A stretch of DNA of 64,000 nt from Sphagnum compactum (lineage: Eukaryota; Bryophyta; Sphagnopsida; Sphagnales): the NCBI GenBank assembly GCA_965153455.1, contig OZ234500.1, forward strand, positions 1,736,001 to 1,800,000, written 5' to 3'. Of the stretch, positions 12,924 through 22,918 are shown piece by piece. The notes beneath the pieces are model-generated. The model worked only from the letters and a program-made list of their open reading frames with translations, did not search any database and was not told the origin of the DNA. The position numbers were made by a program, and so were the translations under genes. How positions within the stretch are numbered: position 1 is the first letter of the stretch; each line of letters begins with the position of its first letter.

Positions 12924-14966
12924 GTGATTAAAAAGAGGAAACAAAAGAATGAATGGGAATTGAACATGACTTTCCAAGATTCATGGGCTAGAAAATTCCC
13001 TTGGGTTGAGCTTGTTAAATCCTTAGATGGAATTTTTTTTCATGATGCATTGCAATTCTATACCATAATTGAATATAAGGAGAAATTATTTATTTCAAAA
13101 CTAGATGGGTTAAGGAAACATAATGAGAGGAATATGTATCAGGTTGCTTGGCCTAACATGGTGGTTGGGAAATTCTTTATTGACCAGAATAGCCAACATA
13201 TGCACAATAGAAATATTTATTACATTACTGGCCATGATAACAGTTGGCTTTAGGTTGTCAACCACAATAAAGCATAAAGAAAAAAAAAACTTATAATTTG
13301 TTAGTGTTTTCCATCTTCTTACATTAGGGAAACCCATGAATTACTTTGAAAATATGCATGATTTGTTTTAGTTTCTAAATGTGGAGAACACACCATACAA
13401 ACAATGAATATAAAACAATGGTTGGTTCATGGCAGAGTGCATGAGTAATGTGATTTTTATAGCCACAAAAGTGGTTATCCATAAAGTTAATTTCATCTTT
13501 GTAAGTTGTGGTGAGGTTACCAATATAGATAACCTTCTTGGATTTCAATGAATGTCTATGTTGTTGAAGATTTCAAGAGGATTTCGATTTTGGTGAATCT
13601 TTGATGTGTGACAAAAGGTGCTAACATAAACAACCTCACTATTATGATCAGGAACTTTGCTACAAAATTTAAAGGACCGTGTTAAACTATGATATGACCA
13701 TAAAGGTTTTGCTTCGATGTCAATGGTGCATCCACCTTTCAAAACATCAAAATTGAGGTTTCCATTTAACTAAAAGCAAATTTTATTTTTTTTGCTTTTC
13801 AATCCTTTGTGTAGCTCACAAGACTAACTTGGTAGTTCTCACTTTATCTATCCTTAAATTATGGTGAAGATTGAAGTGTTATTTCAAGGTGTCTACACAT
13901 ACTTTAGTCACAACTCTAAACATAACTTTAAGAGATGAAAATTGGCCAAATTTAAAGAGACCAAAGGTCTCAAAATATTGTAAAATATTAAAATTAGTTG
14001 AATTAATATGGTTTTTGCAAGCAAGTTGGTCCTTGAAAAGTTCAAGATTTTTCTAATCAAGATGGTTTAAAATGCTCCTATTAATGGAACTATTGTAGCA
14101 AACTATGAGTTTTTGTGTGAATTGGATGTTGTTCTTGGGCTAACTTGCATGATTCCAAAGCTATAAGTTTGAGCAAACATGTTCAAAACCAAGACATGTC
14201 CATTTGTGATTTTGTGACTCATGATGTGAAATCATGCCAGCTTAACTTACAGGATATGAAGAGAAAAAGTACAATCAAAAAGACTTTTCCCAATTCTAAA
14301 TTTTTGTTGAACAAAGCTCAATGTTCTACATATTGCATGGTGGAAAAACTTGGCTATTAACACTCCAAGTGTTATTTTTTTTCAATGACATAATGTATAA
14401 TATCCACAAGACCTACAAATTGACTAACATCCACACCATGGTAACTCATGAGGAATGGGCTAAGTTAGTGCATGATGTGAAGATGTAATTGAATGGAACT
14501 ACAACCCCATTAATTGATGCACTTGACAATAGGTTCCTTTCACAAAAGGTTTTGAATGTTATGGGTATCATTTACCCACAACGCTGGTTGGACCCTAATG
14601 TCAAACAAACCTTTCTTAGTCACATGTCCTTACTCAATGCACAATAGTACACATAAGGATTTCAAGGGAAGCTAGTCAATATGCACCCTTGTTAGATGGT
14701 TTTTTGTTGGGTCATCGAGCTTCATTTTTTGTTGTCATTATAAAAAATTGTTACATTGTTGCCATGCTCGCACCTTTTGATTAAAACTGTACTTCCCATC
14801 TATGGCAAAGGCAATTAGGATCTAATGGTGTACTGAAGAACTCAATTTCAAAAAATATCTAAAGTTGCTTGAAATTACTATAATGATCACCTTAGGGCCT
14901 ATAAAAGATGAATAGACCTTTTCAACCTTGAGTTACATCAAGACCAAGTTGAAAAAACCATCTCAC
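12924..14966 (+). pseudogene. Decayed hAT-like transposase
   Basis: A plus-strand series of broken frames that together resemble plant hAT-type (BED/TTF zinc-finger-like) transposases. The first piece (12,924-13,253) has FQDSWARKFPWVELV, then SKLDGLRKHNERN, matching the family's N-terminal zinc-finger neighbourhood, although the expected Cys pair is lost. The middle piece (14,145-14,360) has KHVQNQDMSICDFV. Near 14,460-14,640 another frame reads ...RFLSQKVLNVMGIIYPQRW. Just before the end (about 14,905-14,960) is TFSTLSYIKTKLKK, typical of the C-terminal dimerisation region. Stops and frameshifts separate all pieces, so no product is expected. Terminal inverted repeats were not located. The 3' end is cut by the CACTA-type element that follows. 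Confidence 0.55.
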
Positions 14967-14969
14967 AAT

Positions 14970-16652
14970 CACTAGAAGAAAACTGGAAAAAAAAAACTAC
15001 CATTTGCAACTATATTTTAGTTGCAATTGACATTTGTTACTAAAAATTGTTTAGTTGCATTAAACAAGTTGCATAAGACACTAATTGCAAATGTGGTTGA
15101 AGTCAACAGTCAACAGAATACTTCATCATTCATATACTATCGTCTTTCATCTGTATATTACCATAAAAACCAACAACCTAAATAATGACACATGGCAAAT
15201 GAAAAAGGTTTGAAAAAAATTGTTTTAAAAATAGATGGTAGATCTTCATTGTCTATTTTTAATGGTTTTAGATTGTGACACATGACATAATACTAATATG
15301 CCACATGGCATTTTTAATTTTTTGTCAAAATCAATTAAAATTAATATTTAGGTGGGTAGGTGGGATTAGGTAGGTAGGTAGGTAGGTAGGTAAATATTTT
15401 TTTAAAAATTTGGGTTTCATCTTTAAAATTAAACTACTTAAAAGGTTAAATTCTTTTAATTGGCTCATCCCAATTAACATGTGTTTTTAATGTAAAAGTG
15501 TAGGACAAAGCCTTCTCATTATATAGTTCTCAAAATGGAACTGCATGACAAAACATATTGGATAAAAATTGAAATTGCAACTTAGTTTATAAATTATTAC
15601 TTATAACTTTTTGTTAATAGGTTTTTGATTTAAAAATAAATAATTAAAATATTAACCAGTGAAGAACTAGTAACTAAATAATAGGTAATTAATTAACTAT
15701 TATTAAGCTAAATAATTATTAATTAATACATATATAATTATTTAAAAAATAACTAATTCTTTTAGTTATAAATTAATAATTTATAATTAATATATAGAAA
15801 AATAAACGACTGAAATAATAATTAATCAACCAAATTATTACTTATAAGTTTTTGTTAATATTTTTTCATTTAAAATTAAATAATTATTATCTAAATAATA
15901 AATAACTAACTAACTTATTAATTATAAGATATCATTAATGGTTTTTTAATAATCAAATAAATAACTAAAATAGGAAGTCATTAATAAATAGTAAATAAAT
16001 AATTTACTAAATTATTATAATTTATTGATTAATAGTTCATATAGAAATAAATAAATAACTAATATATTGAATAATATTGAATTATTATTTAAAATATAAA
16101 TATGAACTATTAATTATCAATTAAATATAAATAATTTGAACCAATTAATAGTATGTAGGTTTACTAGGCTCGATAGGTAAGTAAACATATAAGTAGATAG
16201 GTTCATAAGTTAGGTTAGGTAGGTAAAAAAACATATATAGGTAGGAAGGTAGTTAATTTGCTTAAATACAAACTAAATACAACTTTATAAATACACCAAT
16301 GGAAAAATATTCACATTATACCCCTAATACAACTTAGCAAAAATACACATACTTTTCAAAAGTTTCCCAATACATCTATGTATACCACTAAGGGTTATCT
16401 TGACACCCTAATAGTGCAACTAGGTTTGGTCCCATTTGCAATTAATGGGACATATGGGTATGATTATAAATGAAAAAAATTCTAATGTGTAAGATGAAGA
16501 AGTCATTAGTTGCAAATGTAGTTGTAGCATAATTGCAAGAATGATCAAAGGTGCAAAATAGTTGCATAAACAATTAAAGTTCGTCGCAAATGATAATTAA
16601 TTACATGTAATTGCAAATCCATTGGTTGCATTTTGGGGGATTTTTTCTAGTG
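14970..16652. mobile_element. Non-autonomous CACTA (En/Spm-type) element, 1,683 bp
   Basis: The ends are inverted: CACTAGAAGAAAA at the left and its counterpart ending TTTTTTCTAGTG at the right. Both are flanked by the direct repeat AAT (14,967-14,969 and 16,653-16,655), the 3-bp target duplication expected for CACTA elements. Subterminal regions are dense in short motifs such as TTGCAACTA, TAGTTGCA and TTGCAAAT in both orientations, the usual transposase-binding layout. The interior is very AT-rich (TAAT-type tracts) with TAGG tetranucleotide runs and no coding frame, so it would depend on a transposase in trans. It lies immediately after the hAT remnant. Confidence 0.85.
15367..15392. repeat. 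(TAGG)n microsatellite inside the CACTA-type element
   Basis: About six consecutive TAGG units, preceded by diverged GTGGG/TAGG units. A looser TAGG-rich block recurs at about 16,150-16,255 within the same element. Confidence 0.9.
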
Positions 16653-19600
16653 AATTCATTTGGATTTGGTAATCAAGATGTGTGTTCAAAGTATTACATT
16701 ATAGTCATATTTCCATTCAAGATGCTACCATTCAAGATTGGCAGACCAACAAACGTTGGTATGGTGTGGATTTGTAAAGGATTATAAGAGCAGTAAATTT
16801 GAAGTGTGTTCTTCTATTAATGTTTTTCCTTTGTATTCACTTTGATGTCATTATCCTATAGGCTTATATGAATTCACATGTTGCTTGTTGTTTATTTTCA
16901 ACTCTATTTCTCATTTTGTTTTTGGATTTTGTTGTTTTTGTTTTTCACCAATCTTGTGTAGAGTAGGTTGTTGGTTCTAATGTGTGTTTATGTGTAGGTT
17001 AAGCTTCAACCACAATTGGGTAGAATCCATTATTGGTTCACGGTTCAAACTCCATTGAAGGCATGTGCTTACAGGCAACATGTTGCATTGTTTGTTGTTT
17101 TTCTCCTCTATCTTCCATGTTGTAATTTTGTTGCCATATTTCCAACTTTGATTATATTTGTCTAGCCACAATTTCTATTCCCATCATTTGTATAACCTAG
17201 ATTACACCTTAAGTAATCACCTAATCATATCCTAATTCCTTTTACATGTCTTGTATTAACCATCATGCACTTACACGCTTTGCCATTGAAAAGCCAAAAT
17301 TCATGTGCAAAATTTAATGTGGAACCTAACAACCAACCCTAGCCATGTGGCTAATGCCAACTTGAAAAGATTCAATATAGGGTGGAATGGTTAGTGCAAC
17401 TACATTTACAAGAGCTAGCAAAAACATTGATATGAACAACTAAATATGTTGTTTTGCATGATTGTTTCCTACACTTGTGACTTGCACATGGAGCTAAAAA
17501 TTCTAAGCTTGTTGAATATAAACAATTGGCCAAATGGTTTTAAAAAACAGTCATTTTGCTTACAACCCTTTGGTCCAAAATATTAACCTTTCAAAATTCT
17601 GATATGATTTGTTATTTCATTGATCCACCCAATGAACATGTACTTGCATAGAAGGAAACATGCTTTTGTTGTATAAAAAAATTTAAATCAATTGCATGAT
17701 TTTCAACTTTTTTTTTAGTCCTTTAAAAAAAAGTGTATTAAGGCACATGATACAGTTAATTTACAAGATTCAAAAGAATATTTACATAATATACAAATTA
17801 TTTTAATATAATTTTATTAATATAACATGACATCATTTTTAGCTATTGGCTTACAATAATCCAATACAATTATAATAATGCAAGTAGGAAAATCAAAACC
17901 CCAAGTCCTTTCAAGATTAGACACATTGTTGAAACCCCAATCATGAACAGACTCTTCAATTGAATTTGAATTGAATTTAACAAAATTTTAATTCTGTTTA
18001 GAAATTTGAATTCTATTCAAATCAGTTCAAGAATTTAATTTAAAATTTAAAAATAAATTTGAATGCAAATTGGATTTAAAATTGCAGTTGAAAAAGGTTA
18101 CCATTCTTCCTTTGAAAATTCATTCAATAGATCCAACAGCATAGGGCAAACTAATCTATGAGTCATGTTGAGATCTCATAGGGCAAATGAATCTATCCAT
18201 GTATGAAGGTGATTTGTTTGTTTTATTCTGTTTGTCATGTTGAGATCTTCCAAACCATGATACTTTGTATGAAGGTGATTTGTTTGTTTTATTCTGTTTG
18301 TCATGTTGAGATCTCCCAAACCATGATATTTTGCCATTCATTGCAAAGGCTGCAGTGAGTATGGACGGGTGCACCAAGTATGCTTCATGTTTTGACCTAC
18401 TCTCAAGTTTATGAATATTGAAAAAAAATTCACTAAAAAACCATTTAAAGTAAAACTAAAAATTATGGAATTTGCTGGAAAACACTCTTGATATTGCTGG
18501 AAAACCTTTGGCAAGTAGGATTTAATGAAGGTTGTTTGGAAATTTGTAGACCTAAAAGGTGTAGGAGACTTTGAATTTTGAGTAGTTTTTATCATTCTAC
18601 TACATTACAAACAAGTGATCTTAGAAGGAAAAATGAATTGGGTAACAAGTTTACACTTGGACCAACGGCATAGGCTACACTAATATACATTATAAAAGGA
18701 TTATCACATAAGAAGCATGCATTTTATAAAGAAAACCAGTATCCTACTTGTAAACTAATAAGTAGGATATTGCCTCAGGTCATACTACATAACAGTCCAG
18801 CCAGTTCTTTGATACCACCACCACATTTGTCTATATACCAGGATTTTTGCCTAGTACCCGCTACCCAACACATTACCTGCCACCCACATATACCCACTTA
18901 CTTTGTCAGATCCAAACAGTGTTTCAATGTGAGGTATGAATATTATGAGATACTTCTGAGTGGTCCAATCCTGAGTTTCTGTCACAACTCCAGAAGTAGG
19001 TGGACGACACTTTGCCTAGGAAACATGAAACAATACTCACTAAAATGGTAGAACAATATGGGAAAAATGAAAAGGAACAGAACCGAAAGAGAAGAGAGAT
19101 GAAGAGAGGAGAATCATACTCCAAAGATTTTAGCACATACTACAATGTGAGCTTCAAATAGCTCCCAGACTTCATTTTAAAAGGATTTGAAAGAGTTCTT
19201 TAAAAAAGATGGTAAACCAGAAACACAAAACACAAATCTTTGTTTATTAAGCAATACCATGGTACTTTCAATATAGAACCATTGAAGAGAAACCATTGTT
19301 CTTCAAAAACCCAATTAAAATTTGCTTCAAAGTACACCATTTTGTCAGTTCCACTGAAAAAACCAGGATTACTAGAATTAGAATGAGTGCAGTACCTTAT
19401 TAGTGTCAATCACAAAGTGTCAGAGCATCACCTTTGTCATGAATAGTAATAGCAAGTTGCTATGAATCCTCATTGACTTCACCAGCTGGTGGGTCTCATC
19501 ATAGAATAATTTGCCCAAAACTTTAGGCTAACCATTACACAAAACATCCTGAGTTTCTGTAGCATTTTTAGAAGCATTAGGACAAAGGCCCCTTGTAACA

Positions 19601-19990
19601 TTGGGCATATGAAAATAACCAACAATGTATTAGCCTCTTGCATCAGAATACAGTTCTGACAGCAATATGCTTCATTTGCCTCCTCTGACTAATGATCCCA
19701 CAACTGTGCTGACACAACACAAGGAGGATCACTCACTCTTGTCATTGAGCTGCAGCACCTGCTGTGTATACTTTTGTTTGAGACAAAGAACATCCTTGAT
19801 CACCTACACAAGCAGAAGGTCACAATAGCTGAAAAACTATCCAATGAAACAGATATGAAGCATAAGCAAAAAGTATTCTTCACTGTGCAGACCAGTTTAC
19901 CTTAGGACTCAAAAATAGCACACCACCTTCATTCATTAAGAAAAGAATTCCAAGACCACCATTCTTCGCTTACCTTCTCCAACCCTTGAT
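16653..19990. other. Intergenic DNA, no gene recognised
   Basis: AT-rich, with no frame above about 93 codons and no recognisable domain. 16,653-16,760 continues the sequence interrupted by the CACTA-type element. A 66-bp tandem duplication at 18,201 is listed separately. Short degenerate TTTGAATT runs occur near 17,950-18,090. Confidence 0.55.
18201..18332. repeat. 66-bp tandem duplication
   Basis: Two adjacent copies start at 18,201 and 18,267, each beginning GTATGAAGGTGATTTG and running to CAAACCATGATA. They differ at only a few positions, so the duplication is fairly young. A partial third match (TCATGTTGAGATCTC) lies just upstream at about 18,163. Confidence 0.95.
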
Positions 19991-19999
19991 CATATCAGC

Positions 20000-21110
20000 A
20001 TGCATCTCTGCCAGCTCACCTTCCCCCATCAGGAATTCACTCTGTAGTAAAACTGGAGTGCCTTCTGTGTATTCTAATGTCCAACATCAGAAGATGCATT
20101 CCTGGTCTTCTGGAACCTAGTGTGCACAATACACCAACCACATGTTTTGATACTGCCATTGCTGCCAGCTCACCTGCTACCCCAGGGGGAAGTTCATTCT
20201 GTTGTTGAAGTGAGGTGCCCTCAATTTGTTGGCAGCAAATCATGCACTCACCTACAAGTAGAAAGCCACTGTGGGTGAGCACAAAAATATCTAACATCAA
20301 ACAACTAAGGTAAGTCCTCATGCATTTCTTGGTGTTCTGGAGACTGGGATGCATTGATAACCAATATCCATTACAGACATATACTGCATCAGCAGGAGAA
20401 TTCTGGCAGAAATAGTCTTCCAAACTTTGTACCCACATCTTTGAACACCAAGCTGCCACCCACTCCAGGGAGCTCACTTGTTGAACCCAAGTGCCTCCTG
20501 TATCTTATTGTGCTGCAAGTTCATCCCAAGCAAAGAGCCAGTGTAGGTGAATACAAGAGATCCGGCCTCAAACATAAGAAGACAAAAAACCATGCATTCC
20601 AGGTGGTCATGGTAATCAATAAACTGACTTCCAATGATCATGAGATCGATTTTCTTTCTTGTAATTCAGAATGCTTTCGATTACCTTCCTCTCCAAGCTG
20701 TGATGACCATGCTGTTGGGCTTCCACCCCATTTGTTATTCAAAACAAAGCACTCCTGGCTCTTTCTCCTTATGATTCACGTCTGGAAATCTTGCATTCAC
20801 TAACAAGCAGAAATCCCATAGGTGAATGCAAGATACCCGACGTCAAACACAACAAAGTAACAACAGCAAGAAAGCCTTTTACATAACTGCTCCAAAATGT
20901 GATCACCATTGCCACCAGAGATTTGATTCCCACACTGTGTTGTCTCGCCAGAATCATCTGCTGACTCTTCTTGTGATTGACGTCTGGGAATCTTGCATTC
21001 GCTTACAAGCTGAAATGCCCTTAGACAAATGCAAGATAGCCGACGTGAAACACATCAAAGTAACAACAGCAAGGCCTTTGTATACGTTCTTCAACATGTA
21101 ATCACCATGC
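20000..21110. repeat. Diverged tandem array of ~200-275-bp units
   Basis: Several units share the order GTCTGG-AATCTTGCATTC, then AGCAGAAAT/AGCTGAAAT, then ATGCAAGATA-CCGACGTxAAACAC, then AAGTAACAACAGCAAG. The two clearest start near 20,773 and 20,975 (period 202). Weaker copies lie near 20,545 and 20,273, each followed by a GCATT-C-TGGT block. Several overlapping frames of 60-149 codons run through it, but they look like by-products of the repeat rather than a protein. Confidence 0.65.
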
Positions 21111-21265
21111 CACCAGATCTTATGCGAAGGCAGATGAATTGAACACACCGAAACACGACATCTTCTCTTCCGTTGCAGAACAAAACAGGCACCGAAAGAA
21201 AAACAACCTAGATTTGCTCCCTAGCTCTTCACAGTCCACAACTTGTCCATAACTCATTTACATAC

Positions 21266-21399
21266 TTGTTGTCGGAAAGCTGTTCCAAAATCGGCAAGAA
21301 CGCCACAACAATCGCGGTCATCTTGTCCTTCCCGTAAGACGAGCGACGATCACCGTCTTCTGGTGGTCTCCTCTTCCCACCAAAACGTGGCCGTTAGCA
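21266..21399 (-). CDS. Possible first exon of an unidentified gene
   Basis: Reading on the minus strand, an open segment after a TAA near 21,399 leads to an ATG at 21,321-21,319. It then encodes MTAIVVAFLPILEQLSDN up to a strong donor-like CAA|GTATGT at 21,266/21,265. The segment is more G+C-rich than its surroundings. It lies about 100 bases downstream, in the same sense, of a telomere-like AAACCCTAACCCTAATC motif (about 21,412-21,430), as in many plant promoters. I do not recognise the peptide and found no convincing second exon, so this may be a non-coding leader exon or chance. Confidence 0.25.
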
Positions 21400-21411
21400 G
21401 AAGCCGTTGCG

Positions 21412-21430
21412 ATTAGGGTTAGGGTTTTCT
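21412..21430 (-). promoter_or_regulatory. Telomere-like (telo-box) motif
   Basis: Plus strand GATTAGGGTTAGGGTTTTC, i.e. tandem AAACCCTAACCCTA on the minus strand. Such motifs are common just upstream of transcription starts of plant housekeeping genes. It supports, without proving, minus-strand transcription towards 21,266. Confidence 0.5.
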
Positions 21431-21744
21431 CTTAGTGAGAACCCTGGAATGACCTAAGAAGCAGAACGCGATAGATGAGCGTGCATTTTCTGGTGTAGAA
21501 CCAGCTGCTTAGTATAGATTCCACAGACTTGGAAAATGACCTCATGGAGGAGAACACACATCCGTGCCATAGTGATTCCTGACCGTTCATGTGAATGAAC
21601 GGTGATAGGCTTTGTGATATTTAATTCAAATCTGTTCAAAATAAAATAAAATAATTTGGGTGCTCAAGCCCTTTCCTTGTTCTATAAATCCCTCTTGAAA
21701 ATTTGGCAAGGTAAATGGTTGGCATGTTATGTCATGAAATGTAC

Positions 21745-22060
21745 CTCCAAGCCAGTGTTTTTATTCGGGGTGAAATATCGCCAAATTTCAAACTGAAAAA
21801 TATGATTTTGACCTATACAAAGGATTTTTCATGAAAAAAATGGCCCAAATTTGCCAGATTTTGAAGGAATAAAAATCCAAATCTCCAGATTTTTATGATA
21901 AGTTTCAATAGGTAGCCAAGAATATTAAAGGATTTTGTCTATTTCTACTTTAATATCTAATATCTAGCCAAATTTGGCTAAATCAGATCTTATGGATGAT
22001 CACCACTTCAGTTACATCAAAAAATTTGGGAAAAAAAAAATCTTGCTCCAAACACACTAA
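21745..22060 (-). repeat. Dispersed repeat family, copy 2
   Basis: Reverse-complement match to the copy at 54,385-54,675 along nearly its whole length. Shared landmarks in order are GATGTARCTGAAGTGG, ATCATCCATAAGAT, CTTATCATAAAAATC, CATGAAAAATCC and ATATTTTTCAG. By eye roughly three quarters of positions agree. There is no coding frame and no evident terminal inverted repeats. It ends about 100 bases before the Helitron 3' terminus. Confidence 0.8.
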
Positions 22061-22158
22061 ATATTTTAGTATGACAAGTTCTTAATATCATAATGTCCTT
22101 CCATACACATGTAAAAACTCACCCTCGTGCACAATGCCATCATTGTTATACTTGTATA

Positions 22159-22187
22159 CTAGTGTGTGCCCCGTGCCTAAGGCACAG
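22159..22187 (-). other. Helitron 3' terminal hairpin and CTAG end
   Basis: On the minus strand: CCTGTGCCTTAGGCACGGGG, then CACACA and CTAG, followed by host T at 22,158. The perfect 6-bp stem with a one-base loop sits ten bases from CTAG, the standard arrangement that marks replication termination in Helitrons. Confidence 0.85.
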
Positions 22188-22852
22188 GTGTGTGTGTGTC
22201 AGGGAGGAGAAGCAAATTTTCTTTTGATTTTCCCACCTTCCTTCCTTTCCCTCTTCCTTTATGTTTTTCCTCTCCACCTTCGTTGGTATGTTTTATGTTC
22301 CCTTAAGTTCCCAAATAATTCCCAATAGCACCATTTTTTGACAAAAAATATCACAAATGATTTTTTAAAATCTTTTACCTTGTCAAGTAAGTATTTCAAG
22401 GGAGAGGATATACCAATGCCCACTACCACTTTTTACAACCGTCGGATATATGACACTGACATGGGAGATTAATCCTCTTAGGGAAAATTAGAATACACCA
22501 AGATAAGTGAGATTTCCCGGGTCCTGGCGGCCTGATTTGGTATGGCCTCCTCCGCCATTGGATTTACCGCCTAGATCTAACGTCTCTGCTGACACGTCTA
22601 CATGAACAGGTACGTAGTAGCAAGCTAGCTAGGTTAGCTGTAACGTCCTCCCCGTCTTTCCCATGAATCCTGTCTTTCCTATAATCATCGTTTCCCCTTT
22701 CCTCACCGGCTTCACAGATTCGTGCCACACCTCCCTAATTGGCATGCTTCTAGTTTTAGATAGACGGATGACGGGATGGATGAAATGTCCGTCCGGCTGG
22801 ATGACGGGATGGATGGACGGATTTAGGGGAAGCCGACCAAATGGACGGATTT

Positions 22853-22877
22853 AAGCCCCGTGCATAATGCACAGGTG
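22853..22877 (-). other. Second Helitron-like 3' hairpin, CTRR lost
   Basis: On the minus strand: CCTGTGCATTATGCACGGGG, with stem GTGCAT/ATGCAC and one-base loop, then CTTAAATCCG in place of a CTRR end. It shares CACACACCTGTGC before and GCACGGGGC after with the hairpin near 22,180. It sits only about 40 bases after the helicase stop codon. It looks like the original terminus, now inactive. Confidence 0.7.
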
Positions 22878-22918
22878 TGTGTATTTGACGGTACATATTA
22901 CAAAATTACAACTACAAA

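Noticed and set aside
15000-16640. CRISPR-like short repeats
   Set aside because: The TTGCAA motifs are irregularly spaced, in both orientations, and inside a CACTA-type element; they are subterminal transposon repeats.
20037-20477. 146-codon minus frame
   Set aside because: Lies in a tandem repeat array; the residue pattern is unstructured and does not repeat with the units.
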